Positions 16,051 to 24,036 are shown, counted from the stretch's first letter. The stretch is 26,740 bases of DNA from CAYGLF01 sp964350945 (GCA_964350945.1 CAYGLF010000014.1:1-26740), one strand, 5' to 3'. Program-made: numbers and translations. Notes: generated by a model not told the origin, from the letters alone.

Positions 16051-17499
16051 TTACACGTTATACTGCGTTGCAGAAACAGCTCCCCCACGTCCCGTCCAAT
16101 TCGTATGGAAAAATTCACCACGGGGAGCATCGATGCGCTCATAGGTGTGTGCACCAAAGTAATCTCTTTGCGCTTGTAAAAGATTTTGTGGAAGCCTTTC
16201 AGAGCGCAGACCGTCGTAAAAAGAGAGGGCCGCACTAAAGCAAGGCGTTGGAATTCCTAACTGAACAGCTTGAGCGATCACGGATCTCCACGCTCCTTGC
16301 GATTGGTCAATAGCCTCTTTGAAAAAAGAGTCGTACAAAAGATTGGAGGGATCTCCCTTTTCATATGCTTTGGTAATTTGGCTCAAAAAGGCGCTACGAA
16401 TGATGCAACCACCTCTCCACATAAAGGCGATCTGTGCATAGTCTAATGTCCACTCATACTCTTTAGCAGCTTCTTTAAGCAGCATAAACCCTTGTGCATA
16501 GCTAATAATTTTAGAAGCATAGAGGGCTGAAAAGACTTCCTTTGTAAAAGTCTCTGGATCCCCTTCAAATTTTGAAGATGGACCACTTAGAATTTGAGAT
16601 GCTTTTTGTCGCTCAGCTTTCTGGCTAGATAAAAATCTAGCAAACACAGATTCAACGATTAAAGTCAAAGGAACACCAAGTTCTAGCGCATTGACCCCTG
16701 TCCATTTACCAGTTCCTTTTTGCCCTGCAACATCTAAAATTTTATCGAGTAAAGGCTTGCCATCTTTATCTTTGAAATCAAAAATATCCCGAGTGATTTC
16801 AATGAGGTAGCTGTCGAGCTCTTTTTGATTCCAGCTATCAAAGACATCTCGTAGCTGCTCAGCATTTAAGCCACATGCTTTGCTCAAAAGGTGATAAGCT
16901 TCACAAATCAACTGCATATCGCCGTATTCAATACCGTTATGCACCATTTTCACAAAGTGTCCAGATCCACCATCTCCGACCCACTGGCAGCAAGGCTTGT
17001 TGTCTACTTTTGCTGCAATACTTTGAAAAATAGGAGCGACATATTCCCAAGCTTCAAAGCTCCCCCCAGGCATAATAGAAGGGCCATGACGCGCCCCTTC
17101 CTCCCCTCCAGAAATTCCAGCTCCCACATATAAAATACCTTTTTCTTTAAGGGAAGCTAACCTTTTATTGGTGTCTAGGTAGTGGCTGTTTCCTCCATCG
17201 ATAATGATGTCCCCTTCTTCTAAAAAAGGGACGATCTGATCGATAAATTTATCCACCACTTCGCCCGCTTTGACCATCAGCATAACCTTACGCGGACGCT
17301 TTAAACTGGCGCATAATTTTTTGATAGAAGCTGCTCCAATCACTTTGGTTTGAGCTGCTTCATTCTTTAAAAACGACTGCACTTTTTCAGGAGTTCTGTT
17401 AAATACAGCAACTGTAAAACCGTTGTCATCCATATTCAAAACTAAATTTTGCCCCATCACGGCAAGGCCTACCAGTCCAATATCAGCACTAGGTTCCAT
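16051..17499 (-). CDS. gnd: 6-phosphogluconate dehydrogenase, decarboxylating
   Basis: Gnd catalyses the third step of the oxidative pentose phosphate pathway, converting 6-phosphogluconate and NADP+ to ribulose 5-phosphate, CO2 and NADPH. The 482-residue protein has the Rossmann motif GLVGLAVMGQN, the substrate segment GISGGEEGARHGPSIMPGG, and the signature GSGHFVKMVHNGIEYGD with catalytic Lys184 and Glu191. GTGKWTGVNALELGVP and a C-terminal tail ending THYERIDAPRG-like sequence (HTYERIDAPRGEFFHTNW) complete the family pattern. A good ribosome binding site, AAAGGA, precedes the ATG by about eight bases. It is the first gene of a two-gene unit with lepA, an arrangement also seen in Chlamydia. 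Confidence 0.97.
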   Translation of the reverse strand: MEPSADIGLVGLAVMGQNLVLNMDDNGFTVAVFNRTPEKVQSFLKNEAAQTKVIGAASIKKLCASLKRPRKVMLMVKAGEVVDKFIDQIVPFLEEGDIIIDGGNSHYLDTNKRLASLKEKGILYVGAGISGGEEGARHGPSIMPGGSFEAWEYVAPIFQSIAAKVDNKPCCQWVGDGGSGHFVKMVHNGIEYGDMQLICEAYHLLSKACGLNAEQLRDVFDSWNQKELDSYLIEITRDIFDFKDKDGKPLLDKILDVAGQKGTGKWTGVNALELGVPLTLIVESVFARFLSSQKAERQKASQILSGPSSKFEGDPETFTKEVFSALYASKIISYAQGFMLLKEAAKEYEWTLDYAQIAFMWRGGCIIRSAFLSQITKAYEKGDPSNLLYDSFFKEAIDQSQGAWRSVIAQAVQLGIPTPCFSAALSFYDGLRSERLPQNLLQAQRDYFGAHTYERIDAPRGEFFHTNWTGRGGAVSATQYNV

Positions 17500-17537
17500 A
17501 TTATTTTCCTTTGAGTTTTCATTTTAAGTGGGTTTTA

Positions 17538-17566
17538 AAAATACTTGAGATAAAATCATTTGTCTA
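17538..17566 (-). promoter_or_regulatory. Candidate promoter for gnd-lepA
   Basis: On the minus strand TAGACA (17566-17561), a 17-base spacer and TATTTT (17543-17538) resemble a sigma-70-type promoter, with a start near 17531 and a leader of about 30 bases. It overlaps the plus-strand candidate for tRNA-Arg. Confidence 0.4.
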
Positions 17567-17573
17567 GTACTTT
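17545..17573 (+). promoter_or_regulatory. Candidate promoter for tRNA-Arg
   Basis: TTGAGA (17545-17550), a 17-base spacer and TACTTT (17568-17573) could start transcription near 17580, about 11 bases before the tRNA. The -10 match is poor, so this is tentative. Confidence 0.25.
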
Positions 17574-17590
17574 AATTTCCAATCACCTGC

Positions 17591-17664
17591 GTTCTCGTAG
17601 CTCAGTAGGATAGAGCAATTGCCTCCTAAGCAATAGGTCGCGCGTTCAAATCGCGCCGAGAACA
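17591..17664 (+). tRNA. tRNA-Arg (anticodon CCU)
   Basis: The cloverleaf is complete. The acceptor GTTCTCG (17591-17597) pairs with CGAGAAC (17657-17663) and the discriminator is A at 17664. The D arm is GCTC/GAGC. The anticodon stem ATTGC/GCAAT holds loop CTCCTAA, giving anticodon CCU for the AGG arginine codon. The T stem is GCGCG/CGCGC with loop TTCAAAT. CCA is not encoded. Confidence 0.95.
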
Positions 17665-17815
17665 ACTAAATTCTTTTAGCGGCATTATAAGTGTTAACTC
17701 CAATTTTTTCACTGTAAATCTCTTCCTAAAAAACAGCTTTCACGCTTTGCAATGTAAAATTTTAATTAGGTACATTTATGACTTAAAAACCGGATGTTAA
17801 TTAAGGATCTGGGAT

Positions 17816-19267
17816 TTATAAAAGCACTTTTTGCTCCATCAGCTTCACGAGCTCTTTAGCTACTTTAGCATCTTGAAAAGGAATTTTTTGCCCCTTAATT
17901 ATTTGATATTTTTCGTGCCCTCTGCCGGCAATCAGTATAATATCTCCTTTTTCGGCTTCTAAAAGTGCTGCTTGGATAGCTTCTCTGCGATCCACAATCA
18001 CCTTTGCAAAAGGGGCCAAAGATAAGACCTCCTGACAAATACTATCAGGATCTTCAAAGCGAGGATTATCAGAAGTGATTAAAGTAAGATCACTTAACAT
18101 CGAAACTATTCGCCCCATCTGGGGTCTTTTCGAGGCATCTCGATTACCTCCACACCCAAACACTGTGATCAGACGCTTAGGGCGCAGATCTTTTAATGTT
18201 AACAAAACATTTTTCAAGGCATCCTCAGTATGGGCAAAGTCTACAAAAATCTGGATGCCTAAATGATTGGGAATACTCTCTAAACGCCCTTGTGGAGAGT
18301 GAAGCACCTTAGCCGTTTCTATCAACTGTGGTAATGAATATCCTAAAGCAAGTGCTGAGGCCATCGCTCCTAAAAGATTGTAAACATTATACCGCCCCCT
18401 TAAAGGAGTTTGAACTGAAAAACGCTGACCATTCCACAATAGATCAAAATGAGTTTCAGTAGCGTCACATTGGATGTTTTCTGCTCTAAAATCAGCAGGG
18501 TTTTCTATTGCAAATGTCATAACTTTTGCGGGGCAATTTTTGAGTAATTTTAAATGCACGGGGTCATCTTTATTAACAATAGCTACCTGGTTGGAGGAGA
18601 GGCTTTGAAACAGCTTTGCTTTGCAGTCTATATAGGACTGCATGCTCGAGTGGTAGTCTAGATGATCTTGGCTCAAATTAGTAAAAAGGGCGACTTCAAA
18701 GTGAATATTTTGCACTCGATTTTGATCTAAAGCAATGGAGGTAACTTCCATCACTGCATGCTTTTGACCTATCTTATACATTGATGCTAGTAATTGCTGA
18801 TTTAAAATAATCCCGGGAGTTGTCAGACATGCATCGAACTGATTTTCTCCAACGAGATACTCAATGGTCCCTATCAATCCACAGTTGTTGGCGCCTAATA
18901 ATTGACGAATTAGATAGGCGCTTGTAGTCTTTCCGTTGGTTCCGGTAATGCCTATCACTTGCATCTGCTTTGAGGGAGCCTGATAGAATCTGCTTGCAAG
19001 CTCTGCTTCTAACTGATTGATATCTGAAGCAACCAGCTGGGTTATATGGGCATAGGAGGGGATAAACTGCTGACAAGCAAGGGCAACGGCCCCTTGATCA
19101 AGAGCCTCTTTAATAAAATTAAGGCCATCACTGACCGCTCCTTTTTTGACAATAAACAGACTATTTTCAACGACTTCTTTAGAGTGTGAGCAAAGGGCTG
19201 ATATTTTAAGAGATTCGTCTCCAATCAATTCAGCTTTTAGGTCTTCTGTTAAGGCTTTGAGTTCCAT
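17816..19267 (-). CDS. murE: UDP-N-acetylmuramoyl-tripeptide synthetase, meso-diaminopimelate type
   Basis: MurE adds the third stem amino acid to UDP-MurNAc-L-Ala-D-Glu in the cytoplasmic stage of peptidoglycan synthesis. The 483-residue protein shows the N-terminal UDP-binding domain (CSHSKEVVENSLFIVKKG), the ATP-binding loop TGTNGKTT (about 108-115), the carbamylated-lysine region and the DNPR motif at 400-403 (TSDNPRFEDP), which selects meso-diaminopimelate rather than lysine. The C-terminal GRGHEKYQ block follows. Its start overlaps the ftsI stop by 19 bases, so it is the last gene of the mraZ cluster. This agrees with the peptidoglycan now known in chlamydiae. The 17665-17815 stretch downstream shows no clear terminator. 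Confidence 0.96.
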   Translation of the reverse strand: MELKALTEDLKAELIGDESLKISALCSHSKEVVENSLFIVKKGAVSDGLNFIKEALDQGAVALACQQFIPSYAHITQLVASDINQLEAELASRFYQAPSKQMQVIGITGTNGKTTSAYLIRQLLGANNCGLIGTIEYLVGENQFDACLTTPGIILNQQLLASMYKIGQKHAVMEVTSIALDQNRVQNIHFEVALFTNLSQDHLDYHSSMQSYIDCKAKLFQSLSSNQVAIVNKDDPVHLKLLKNCPAKVMTFAIENPADFRAENIQCDATETHFDLLWNGQRFSVQTPLRGRYNVYNLLGAMASALALGYSLPQLIETAKVLHSPQGRLESIPNHLGIQIFVDFAHTEDALKNVLLTLKDLRPKRLITVFGCGGNRDASKRPQMGRIVSMLSDLTLITSDNPRFEDPDSICQEVLSLAPFAKVIVDRREAIQAALLEAEKGDIILIAGRGHEKYQIIKGQKIPFQDAKVAKELVKLMEQKVLL

Positions 19268-21252
19268 AATTCATTCAGCTTTTCAAGTTCTTTCGATTCT
19301 TTTTCCCAATAATTTTGAGAGACATCCCGCCGTGGATCTCCAAAAGGATAATGGGTCGGGTTATCAGGAGCAACCCCTAAATATTTTAATGAACGTCTTG
19401 CAATTTCTCGGAATACGGGAGCAGCACACTTGCCCCCCCAATACATGTACCCAATCCCATGCTTGAGAAAGGGTTTAGGCTCATCCATTGAGACAATCAT
19501 AACAAAACGAGGTTTTTTAGCAGGAGCGGCCCCTATAAACGACGAGAAATAAGTAGCTTTGGTATAGGCGCCGTTGAGAATTTTTTTAGCAGTTCCTGAT
19601 TTACCTGCCACCGTGTACCCATAAACGCCTGCGAGGTTCCCACTACCTGAAGGACGGGCTATATACTTTAAACAGTTCATAATTTCTTCGCTGATCTTGG
19701 GAGTTAAAATTTGCGGAAAATTTTCAAGGCGTTGCAAACTGCGATTATCTAGTAAGATTTGCTCTCGACCTGCTTCATCAGTTTTAGAAATTTTTTGTAC
19801 AAAGGTAGGTTTGACAAGATATCCCCCATTCGCAAAAGCACTGTAAGCAGACAGCATCTGGAGACTGTTTACGGTAAGGTTGTAGCCGATTGCTAGGGAG
19901 TAAGGGGTAGGCACGGACCACTCCAAGCTGCCATTGGGATTGGTATGCCCTGGCCGCGGAACAAAACCAAAAGATTCTAAAGGGTATTCAATCCCTGTTT
20001 TTTGCCCTAGCTTAAATGTTTCACATAGCTGCTTGCGATACCAGTCTACTCCAAGCTCTTTGATCACTCGCTCAACAATTCGCGCAAGATAAATATTTGT
20101 CGATTTTTGCATTGCTAAATACATATTCGTATAGCGGTAAGGCCTTGGATCTTGTAAAGGGCGACTTCTTCCTGGAAAATTTCCAGAAAGAGATGATACT
20201 TTTTCATTGGGATCAAAAACTGGGGGTCTCCCCTGTTTTTTAAGCTCTTCATTCGCCAATAAACAAATCGACATGGTAATAGCTTTAAAAACAGAGCCTG
20301 GCTCGTTGCTATCACAAATGCACTTGAGCCTCGTTTGGTCTACTCCCTCATCATTTGCATAGTAGTCTTTATAATCTTCGGGAGAAAAAAACGGGTATTG
20401 GGCACAGGCGAGCACCTCTCCTGTGTAGGGGTCCATCATCACTGCCCACCCTGATTCTGCCTTACAATTTTCCACCCCTTTTTTGATCTCTTCTTCAGCA
20501 ATTGCCTGTAGGTGATGATTAATGGTCAAATATACATCGGCACCATGTACTGGGTCTTGAATGGTTTGGCCTTGGTCGAGAGGGTGCTTAGGAGAGCGCA
20601 AAAGCTTTTTTTTCCCTTCAGCACCCTTTAAGTAGGAGTTAAAGTAATACTCTAATCCTCCTGTTGGAATCCCCTGCCTTGTCACCTCTTCCTTATTCTC
20701 CTGAATCGTGTGCAGTACCTGTCCGAGTAATGACTTAAAAGGGTAAGATCTTTTGTAATCAGAAACAAAAAATAGAGCGTTAGAGACTAGTTTATTCTTT
20801 TTAGCATAGCTAAGCCAAGCTGCTTGCAACTTTTTCTGTTCCGCAAGGGACAACCACATTTTAAGCTTCCTAGAGCGGCTTTTTACATGGCTAAGCTCCT
20901 TTAGAATAGAATCTTTAGAGTCTTTTTGGTTGATTGAATTTAAGATAAGCTCAGCAACCTCTTGGTGCTTCGACTCTGGGATTTGGTAAGGATCGGCAAA
21001 AAGATGCACCTGGGGAATATCCATAACAAAAGGCTGTTTAAGGTGGCGAGTGGTTGTGAGCAAGCTGGTATTGGAGTAAAAAAGGCCTCTTTTAAAAGGC
21101 TCTTTAACAATCAACTCATGCTGAGAATTGGCATGTCGCTGCCATTTTTCCTGCTGGATGATTTGGACACGAAAGAACTGAACGATGAGAATAGAAAATA
21201 AGGCAAAGACAAAGCAGGCTACCCATAAAACCCGATGAGACTCTTTGATCAT
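19249..21252 (-). CDS. ftsI: Septal peptidoglycan transpeptidase FtsI/PBP3
   Basis: This monofunctional class B penicillin-binding protein cross-links division-site peptidoglycan. The 667-residue protein has one N-terminal membrane anchor (about residues 9-27, VLWVACFVFALFSILIVQFF), then the PBP dimerisation/pedestal region and a transpeptidase domain. Active-site motifs are complete: S320-x-x-K323 in EPGSVFKAI, S384-T-N386 in QKSTNIYLAR, and K551-S-G-T in AGKSGTAKK. The pedestal contains an extra charged, helical segment around residues 95-160. It starts six bases after the FtsL-like gene stop and overlaps murE by 19 bases, so expression is probably coupled. In chlamydiae, which lack FtsZ, PBP3 works with PBP2 and MreB in division. 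Confidence 0.94.
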   Translation of the reverse strand: MIKESHRVLWVACFVFALFSILIVQFFRVQIIQQEKWQRHANSQHELIVKEPFKRGLFYSNTSLLTTTRHLKQPFVMDIPQVHLFADPYQIPESKHQEVAELILNSINQKDSKDSILKELSHVKSRSRKLKMWLSLAEQKKLQAAWLSYAKKNKLVSNALFFVSDYKRSYPFKSLLGQVLHTIQENKEEVTRQGIPTGGLEYYFNSYLKGAEGKKKLLRSPKHPLDQGQTIQDPVHGADVYLTINHHLQAIAEEEIKKGVENCKAESGWAVMMDPYTGEVLACAQYPFFSPEDYKDYYANDEGVDQTRLKCICDSNEPGSVFKAITMSICLLANEELKKQGRPPVFDPNEKVSSLSGNFPGRSRPLQDPRPYRYTNMYLAMQKSTNIYLARIVERVIKELGVDWYRKQLCETFKLGQKTGIEYPLESFGFVPRPGHTNPNGSLEWSVPTPYSLAIGYNLTVNSLQMLSAYSAFANGGYLVKPTFVQKISKTDEAGREQILLDNRSLQRLENFPQILTPKISEEIMNCLKYIARPSGSGNLAGVYGYTVAGKSGTAKKILNGAYTKATYFSSFIGAAPAKKPRFVMIVSMDEPKPFLKHGIGYMYWGGKCAAPVFREIARRSLKYLGVAPDNPTHYPFGDPRRDVSQNYWEKESKELEKLNELWNSKP

Positions 21253-21258
21253 GATAAT

Positions 21259-21624
21259 TTACTTTGTGCCGAGATAAAAGGGCCACTTAAAGCCGTCTAC
21301 ACGACCTGCAACCTCTACCTCATCTTGTTTATTTTCATATCTCTGTGCAATTCGCTCAGAGACGATCATTACTTCTTCCATAAATGGAAATTTAAGATGA
21401 CTATACTCGGGTTGCTGAGCAAGTTCAAGAAGATGTTGAGGATTTTTGAAATTTTCGAGTTGAAAAGCGAGTTCTACATTTTGCTGTGACAGCTCATGAA
21501 TTTCCTTTTCAATGAGAGGAATTTGTAGCTTAAGGGCATTTTGATCATTGAGCTTGTCGAGATAAAGAAAGAGACTTATCCCAAAAACACTGATACAGAT
21601 AAAAATACGACACCAATTGATCAT
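21259..21624 (-). CDS. ftsL: Short bitopic division protein, FtsL-like
   Basis: The 121-residue protein has a hydrophobic N-terminal segment (about residues 3-21) followed by a predicted coiled coil (LKLQIPLIEKEIHELSQQNVELAFQLENF). It then has a PQHLLELAQQPEYSHLKFP stretch resembling the FtsL/DivIC NPxxIExxA-type segment. FtsL bridges FtsQ/FtsB and FtsI/FtsW in the divisome. Sequence similarity in this family is weak, so the assignment rests on topology and on its place between rsmH and ftsI. It overlaps the rsmH stop by four bases (ATGA) and has a strong GGAGG ribosome binding site just before the ATG. Confidence 0.8.
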   Translation of the reverse strand: MINWCRIFICISVFGISLFLYLDKLNDQNALKLQIPLIEKEIHELSQQNVELAFQLENFKNPQHLLELAQQPEYSHLKFPFMEEVMIVSERIAQRYENKQDEVEVAGRVDGFKWPFYLGTK

Positions 21625-22535
21625 AGAGCCTCCTCCTTTTCTACAAAGCGCATTTTCGCGCTACGTGCACGAGGATTTTTCTTACATTCTGAAACGGTTG
21701 CTTCGATTGGTTTTTTATTCAAAAGCGTTACTCGATACTGTGTCGGTGCATTTTTAGAGCTCATTTCTTTGAAGTAATTTTTCACAATGCGGTCTTCTCC
21801 ACTGTGAAAGCTAATCACTCCGAGTTTTCCTTTGGGCTTTAAAGCGCTAATAGCTACTGGTAAAGTATACTTTAAAACGTCCAGCTCGTTATTCACAGCA
21901 ATTCGAAGTGCTTGAAAAACTAAGGTTAGGGGATGTAATTTCTTTTTAGAGCTCATTTTAAGGTAGGGAGATAATAGCTCTACAAGCTCCGTGGTTGTGG
22001 TGATCCGTTTTTTTTTGCGCTCTTCTACAATTTTTTGTGCAGCAATGCGCCATTTAGAGACATCTCCATACTCTTTAAAAATAGTCCCTAGCTCTTTTTC
22101 GCTCCACTCGTTGACAATTTCTTCAGCGCTTTGCGTACACTCTTGATCCATCCTCATGTCCAAAGGCCCCTCTTTGGAGAAGCTAAAGCCGCGTTCGGAG
22201 CGATCAAGTTGCATGGAGGAGACACCTATATCTAAAAAGATGCCATCGACTTTTTCAATCTTTTGACGCTTTAACTCTTCTTTCATTTCACAGAAATTTT
22301 TTTCAACAAAGATGACTTTTTCCTTAAAGGGCTCCAATCGAGATGAAGCAATTTTTAAAGCCGATTTATCTTGGTCAAATCCAACAAACTTTTTAATCTC
22401 AGGATGAGCTTTTAAGATGGCTTCTGCATGTCCTCCAGCCCCTAGGGTTCCATCGACAAAAAATTCGAGGGTCGAGTTTTCGAAAAAACTTAAGAATTCA
22501 TCTAGTAGAACTGGTATATGCGCTGGTTGGTTCAC
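21621..22535 (-). CDS. rsmH: 16S rRNA (cytosine-1402 N4) methyltransferase RsmH
   Basis: RsmH (MraW) methylates N4 of C1402 in the 16S rRNA decoding centre using S-adenosylmethionine. The 304-residue protein opens AHIPVLLDEFL, then carries the SAM-binding loop VDGTLGAGGHAEAIL (27-41), FVGFDQDKSAL, FLDIGVSSMQLDRSERGFSF, LDMRMDQ and the C-terminal FHSGEDRIVKNYFKE and KKPIEATVSECKKNPRARSAKMR motifs. All family hallmarks are present at normal length. It starts with GTG, and the four bases GTGA are shared with the mraZ stop; the ftsL ATG overlaps its own stop in the same way. Both overlaps indicate translational coupling. Confidence 0.97.
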   Translation of the reverse strand: MNQPAHIPVLLDEFLSFFENSTLEFFVDGTLGAGGHAEAILKAHPEIKKFVGFDQDKSALKIASSRLEPFKEKVIFVEKNFCEMKEELKRQKIEKVDGIFLDIGVSSMQLDRSERGFSFSKEGPLDMRMDQECTQSAEEIVNEWSEKELGTIFKEYGDVSKWRIAAQKIVEERKKKRITTTTELVELLSPYLKMSSKKKLHPLTLVFQALRIAVNNELDVLKYTLPVAISALKPKGKLGVISFHSGEDRIVKNYFKEMSSKNAPTQYRVTLLNKKPIEATVSECKKNPRARSAKMRFVEKEEAL

Positions 22536-23041
22536 GAAATTTGTTTGTTGGTAAATATAGTTTCTATTTCTTTGTCGTCGACTTCACAAAAGGCCTCTTC
22601 AGCAATTTTGGTAAAATCAAAAGCCTGCTCTTCTCCTTCTAGGAAATGGCTAAGTGTTTTTTCATAAGACTCTTTGGGCCATATTTCTATTTTACTCATC
22701 ACCCCTGCAATGACCACTTCTTGATCAATACGCGCCGCTTTTTTAAGCATTGCAGGCAACGTGATGCGTCCGACTTTGTCACATTCGGTATGGAAGAGTG
22801 TTGAGAAAAAGATGGTTAAAAACTTTTGGTATTTGGCGACATATTGCAATTTTTTAAATTGAATGACGAGGCGTTCGATGTCACTTTTTCGATAGATCGA
22901 TAGCTGTCCACCCATTCCAAGAGCTAGGGAAAATTGCAAGACCCCCTTTTCAACAAGGCCATATCTTAAATCATGGGGAAGAACCAATCGGTTCTTCTCA
23001 TCAAGTTTACTGATATGTGCTCCGCTAAAAAAATGATCCAT
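22532..23041 (-). CDS. mraZ: Transcriptional regulator MraZ
   Basis: MraZ is an AbrB-fold DNA-binding protein that binds GTGGG-type direct repeats upstream of its own operon and controls the division and cell-wall cluster. From ATG 23041 it has 169 residues. The first half-domain reads FFSGAHISKLDEKNRLVLPHDLR and the second FHTECDKVGRITLPAMLKKAARID, the two D-x-x-R-x-x-x-P-type repeats. The C-terminal tail after about residue 140 is acidic and longer than in the roughly 150-residue E. coli protein. A GTG codon at 23056 could add five residues, but it lies within an operator repeat, and the AAAAGG sequence in front of 23041 favours the ATG. It shares four bases with rsmH. Confidence 0.93.
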   Translation of the reverse strand: MDHFFSGAHISKLDEKNRLVLPHDLRYGLVEKGVLQFSLALGMGGQLSIYRKSDIERLVIQFKKLQYVAKYQKFLTIFFSTLFHTECDKVGRITLPAMLKKAARIDQEVVIAGVMSKIEIWPKESYEKTLSHFLEGEEQAFDFTKIAEEAFCEVDDKEIETIFTNKQIS

Positions 23042-23050
23042 GGCACCTTT

Positions 23051-23087
23051 TCCCACTTTAGCCCACTGTATACCACAAGATTCCCAC
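23051..23087 (-). promoter_or_regulatory. MraZ-box cluster directly upstream of mraZ
   Basis: Read toward mraZ, four direct repeats occur: GTGGGA (23087-23082), GTGGTA (23076-23071), GTGGGC (23066-23061) and GTGGGA (23056-23051). Their starts are 11, 10 and 10 bases apart, one helical turn. This is the pattern described for MraZ operators (GTGGG followed by about five bases, repeated). The last repeat runs into the ribosome binding site, so binding could block transcription and perhaps initiation. Confidence 0.8.
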
Positions 23088-23112
23088 GAAAAACAATTAA
23101 AAATCTAAACTT

Positions 23113-23126
23113 AGATGCAAGCATCT
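23113..23126. repeat. 14-bp palindrome in the mraZ upstream region
   Basis: AGATGC (23113-23118) and GCATCT (23121-23126) are perfect inverted repeats with a two-base centre. The element lies between the two GTGGG clusters, where the mraZ promoter should be. It could be an operator half-site pair or chance. Confidence 0.3.
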
Positions 23127-23190
23127 GAATAAAAAATCACAAAAAGCTTAAATTCAGTAAATTAAAAAATAAATCTACTTGAAAATAATT

Positions 23191-23218
23191 GTGGGAAACA
23201 GTGGGATTGAATGTGGAA
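23191..23218 (+). promoter_or_regulatory. Second GTGGG-repeat cluster, opposite orientation
   Basis: On the plus strand GTGGGA occurs at 23191-23196 and 23201-23206, ten bases apart, with a degenerate GTGGAA at 23213-23218. The motif is the same as at the mraZ start, but it faces the other way, about 105 bases further upstream and behind the 3' end of rdgB. It could be a distal MraZ site that supports looping. Confidence 0.5.
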
Positions 23219-23222
23219 AACT

Positions 23223-23278
23223 AAAAAAAAAACTTGTAGCAACAGTTAAAAATGCTTTTTATGAGACTAAAAACTGTT
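23223..23278 (-). terminator. Possible rdgB terminator
   Basis: On the minus strand AACAGTT (23278-23272, within the last rdgB codons) pairs with AACTGTT (23247-23241), with an inner AAAAA/TTTTT pairing. A run of ten T follows (23232-23223). The gap of eight bases between stem and T run is longer than usual, so the call is weak. Confidence 0.3.
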
Positions 23279-23849
23279 GTTTAAGGTGATGAAGCGCAAC
23301 TGCCCGATGGCTGATTAAATTTTTGTGTTCTAGGGATAGCTCTGCCGCTGTTTTCTTGAGTTCTGGCAAGTAAAAAATAGGGTCATAACCAAACCCATTC
23401 TCCCCCTGGGGCTCTTGGCAAATGAGTCCTTTCCACGAACCCATGGCGACCAGTGGGAAAGGATCTTCTAAAAAGCGGACTAAAACGAAAACACATCGAT
23501 AAGAGGCCTCTCTTTTTTCCTGAGGAACTCCTTTAAGCTCTTTTAAAAGCTTTTCTAAATTAGATTCACTAGATGATTTGGGGCCGTTGTACCTTGCTGA
23601 ATATACCCCTGGAGCACCCTTTAGATACTTCACTTCAATCCCCGAGTCGTCTCCAAGGGCTGGTAACCCAGTTTGTTCGCACGCATTTCTCGCTTTTATA
23701 AGGGCATTTTCTAAAAATGTGACCCCTGTCTCTTCAACGTCAGAAAACGCAATGCCGTCTTCACACAAAAGCTCCACATCAGTGCCTAGAAAGGCTTGTT
23801 TCACCTCGCGGATTTTCCCTTTATTCTTGGATGCAAAAACAATTTTCAT
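23259..23849 (-). CDS. rdgB: dITP/XTP pyrophosphatase (RdgB/HAM1 family)
   Basis: This house-cleaning enzyme hydrolyses deaminated purine triphosphates (dITP, ITP, XTP) to monophosphates and pyrophosphate, which prevents their incorporation into nucleic acids. The 196-residue protein has the substrate loop FASKNKGKIREV (5-16), the TFLENALIKA helix, the metal-binding segment ALGDDSGIEV with Asp67 and Asp68, GAPGVYSARYNG, NGFGYDPIFYLPE and the C-terminal ISHRAVALHHLKQ. All are family hallmarks at normal length. AGGGA lies a few bases before the ATG. The gene precedes mraZ on the same strand by about 217 bases and is divergent from the patatin gene. A possible promoter, TTGCCA/TATAAC with a short 15-base spacer, lies at 23953-23927. 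Confidence 0.95.
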   Translation of the reverse strand: MKIVFASKNKGKIREVKQAFLGTDVELLCEDGIAFSDVEETGVTFLENALIKARNACEQTGLPALGDDSGIEVKYLKGAPGVYSARYNGPKSSSESNLEKLLKELKGVPQEKREASYRCVFVLVRFLEDPFPLVAMGSWKGLICQEPQGENGFGYDPIFYLPELKKTAAELSLEHKNLISHRAVALHHLKQQFLVS

Positions 23850-24036
23850 ACGTCTTCCCTTATTAAAAAAATGGTGGTGATAGAAAACTTGGCTATTTTC
23901 TCTCTAATTCTTTTTAAAAAGAAAAAGTTATAAAAAAAACACTTCTATGGCAAACATTTTATCATTTAAATCATCGATATTCGTTTTCGTTAAATAGCTA
24001 ACTCCCTACAATATAGTCCTAAAAAGACTTCTGACT

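Noticed and set aside
19146..19466. Plus-strand open frame across the murE/ftsI junction
   Set aside because: It lies wholly antisense to two well-supported genes and has no start signals or recognisable product.
23042..23056. GTG at 23056 as the mraZ start
   Set aside because: The codon is part of a MraZ-box repeat, and the purine-rich AAAAGG sits correctly for the ATG at 23041.
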